The translations under genes were made by a program, and so were the position numbers. Shown here piece by piece: positions 4,643 to 5,579 of a stretch of 5,579 bases of DNA. The notes under the pieces were generated by a model that saw nothing but the letters and a program-made list of their open reading frames with translations, was not told the origin of the DNA and searched no databases. The number at the start of each line of letters is the position of its first letter. Position 1 is the first letter of the stretch. This DNA comes from Chitinophagales bacterium (GTDB taxonomy: Bacteria; Bacteroidota; Bacteroidia; Chitinophagales; Saprospiraceae), in NCBI GenBank assembly GCA_013298445.1, contig JAAFHQ010000426.1, positions 1 to 5,579 of the forward strand, written 5' to 3'.

Positions 4643-5579
4643 TCACACCACCCCATTCACCTCAAACACATCCAAAAACACCAACCTCTCCCCCATCGTC
4701 ACACTCTTACTCTCCACCCCTGGCGCAAAGCCACTCTCCCGCACCGGATCGTTCGCCACCAATTCATACTCCTCCACAATCACCCGGAAGGGCTTGTTTT
4801 TGTATTCATCAGGAATTTCTACGCCAGTATTGAACACCATTTGCCCATCCACGATGGAATTCCGGTCGATCTCAAACTCCTTCACAAAGAGTATCGTCGT
4901 CTCCCGCAAGATGCTGATGAAAGCCTCGTCCGTTTTCGGAATCGTCGGCGTTTCCACCGCAATGCGGATGCGTGAGCGAATCATTGGGTTTTTATTGCCC
5001 GTATCCAATTGCGGCATAGAGATCGCCACTGGAACTGGGCCAGCTACCCCGATCGAAAACTTGTTTTTCGCCGCAGGCCCACCCGAATAGTTCAACACCA
5101 CCGTACGCGGCGCAGGCAACTGAATCCAATCCGTATGCACCACCCCACTCAGGCAACAATCCTTGTTGTCGATGCGTAGGGAGTTCTTTTGGTAACGCGC
5201 CAGAGCCAGTTTGACAAAAGGGAAATAGGCCTTGCCCGTGGCAATCGGCACATTGGCATAATACAACTGCCGCTCTTCATCGAACAAAGGTTGGTACGCA
5301 GCCGTGGCCACCCGCACCGTTTCCACTTCCGCCAGGGTCAGGGACTTTTCATACCCAGCCGCCAGGGGGAAGGTATTCAAATCCGGCGTCGGGAATTGCT
5401 GGTTGTTCAAGCCGTTGGCCACATAAATCGGGTCTTGCCCCCAGAGCGTAGCATATGGCTCGTAACCCGCATTGTTGTTGGGGGCCAGCACCACGCCCAG
5501 CATCTCCTCCTCCCCGCTGCTGAACCAGGGCCGTTTGAGGTATACCTGCACGTTGGCCGTACGGATATGGGTTTCACTT
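4643..5579 (-). CDS. Uncharacterised large protein, C-terminal part (5' end outside window)
   Basis: About 311 codons are visible. The frame is open to the right edge, reading SETHIRTANVQVYLKRPWF, so the GTG at 5551 is internal and the true start lies beyond 5579. The protein ends ...FEVNGVV. No catalytic motif, transmembrane segment or signal is seen in the visible part. Notable segments, in residues from the GTG, are RPWFSSGEEEMLGVVL (8-23), LWGQDPIY (36-43), DEERQLYYANV (91-101), YFPFVKLALARYQKNSLRI (108-126) and DCCLSGVVHTDWIQLPAPR (129-147). The alternation of short hydrophobic and polar stretches suggests mostly beta structure. From memory, the combination of RPWFSSGEGELLGVV-like, WGxDPI-like and YFPFVxLALARYQ-like blocks occurs near the C-terminus of long hypothetical proteins in several phyla; no function can be assigned. 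Base composition is ordinary for the window. Confidence 0.8.
   Translation of the reverse strand, partial: SETHIRTANVQVYLKRPWFSSGEEEMLGVVLAPNNNAGYEPYATLWGQDPIYVANGLNNQQFPTPDLNTFPLAAGYEKSLTLAEVETVRVATAAYQPLFDEERQLYYANVPIATGKAYFPFVKLALARYQKNSLRIDNKDCCLSGVVHTDWIQLPAPRTVVLNYSGGPAAKNKFSIGVAGPVPVAISMPQLDTGNKNPMIRSRIRIAVETPTIPKTDEAFISILRETTILFVKEFEIDRNSIVDGQMVFNTGVEIPDEYKNKPFRVIVEEYELVANDPVRESGFAPGVESKSVTMGERLVFLDVFEVNGVV

Overview
The window looks like chromosomal DNA of a Bacteroidota member, possibly from the Saprospiria (Haliscomenobacter/Lewinella-like). This rests on the gene types (a GH73 glucosaminidase with LysM repeats, an S1 sulfatase with a DUF4976-like tail, a short lipoprotein), the absence of clear Shine-Dalgarno sequences, and the mid-range G+C content. 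The genus-level guess is inference only.

Layout: 1-265 is non-coding and holds small hairpins, a 16-bp palindrome and a large octamer-armed inverted repeat. 266-1726 (+) encodes an exported peptidoglycan hydrolase with a GH73-type glucosaminidase domain and three LysM-like repeats. 1727-2209 is a gene-free block filled with hairpins: a GC-rich nested inverted repeat and a CACAAAGA octamer inverted repeat, together enclosed by a 14-bp inverted pair. 2210-3835 (+) encodes an exported type I (formylglycine) sulfatase. 3836-3969 lies between convergent genes and contains a 19-bp perfect hairpin. 3970-4560 (-) encodes a small AT-rich lipoprotein of unknown function. 4643-5579 (-) is the C-terminal part of a larger uncharacterised protein that runs off the right edge.

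The genes do not form an obvious pathway. The first two are both cell-envelope or secreted glycan-active enzymes, but almost 500 bp of repeats separate them and nothing shows co-transcription. No SusC/SusD pair, sulfatase-maturing enzyme or polysaccharide lyase is visible.

The most unusual content is non-coding. Three intergenic elements of unrelated sequence share one design: an inverted repeat whose arms are built from 8-bp tandem units. In two of them the two arms carry different unit counts. Two of the elements sit inside a possible 437-bp MITE-like unit.
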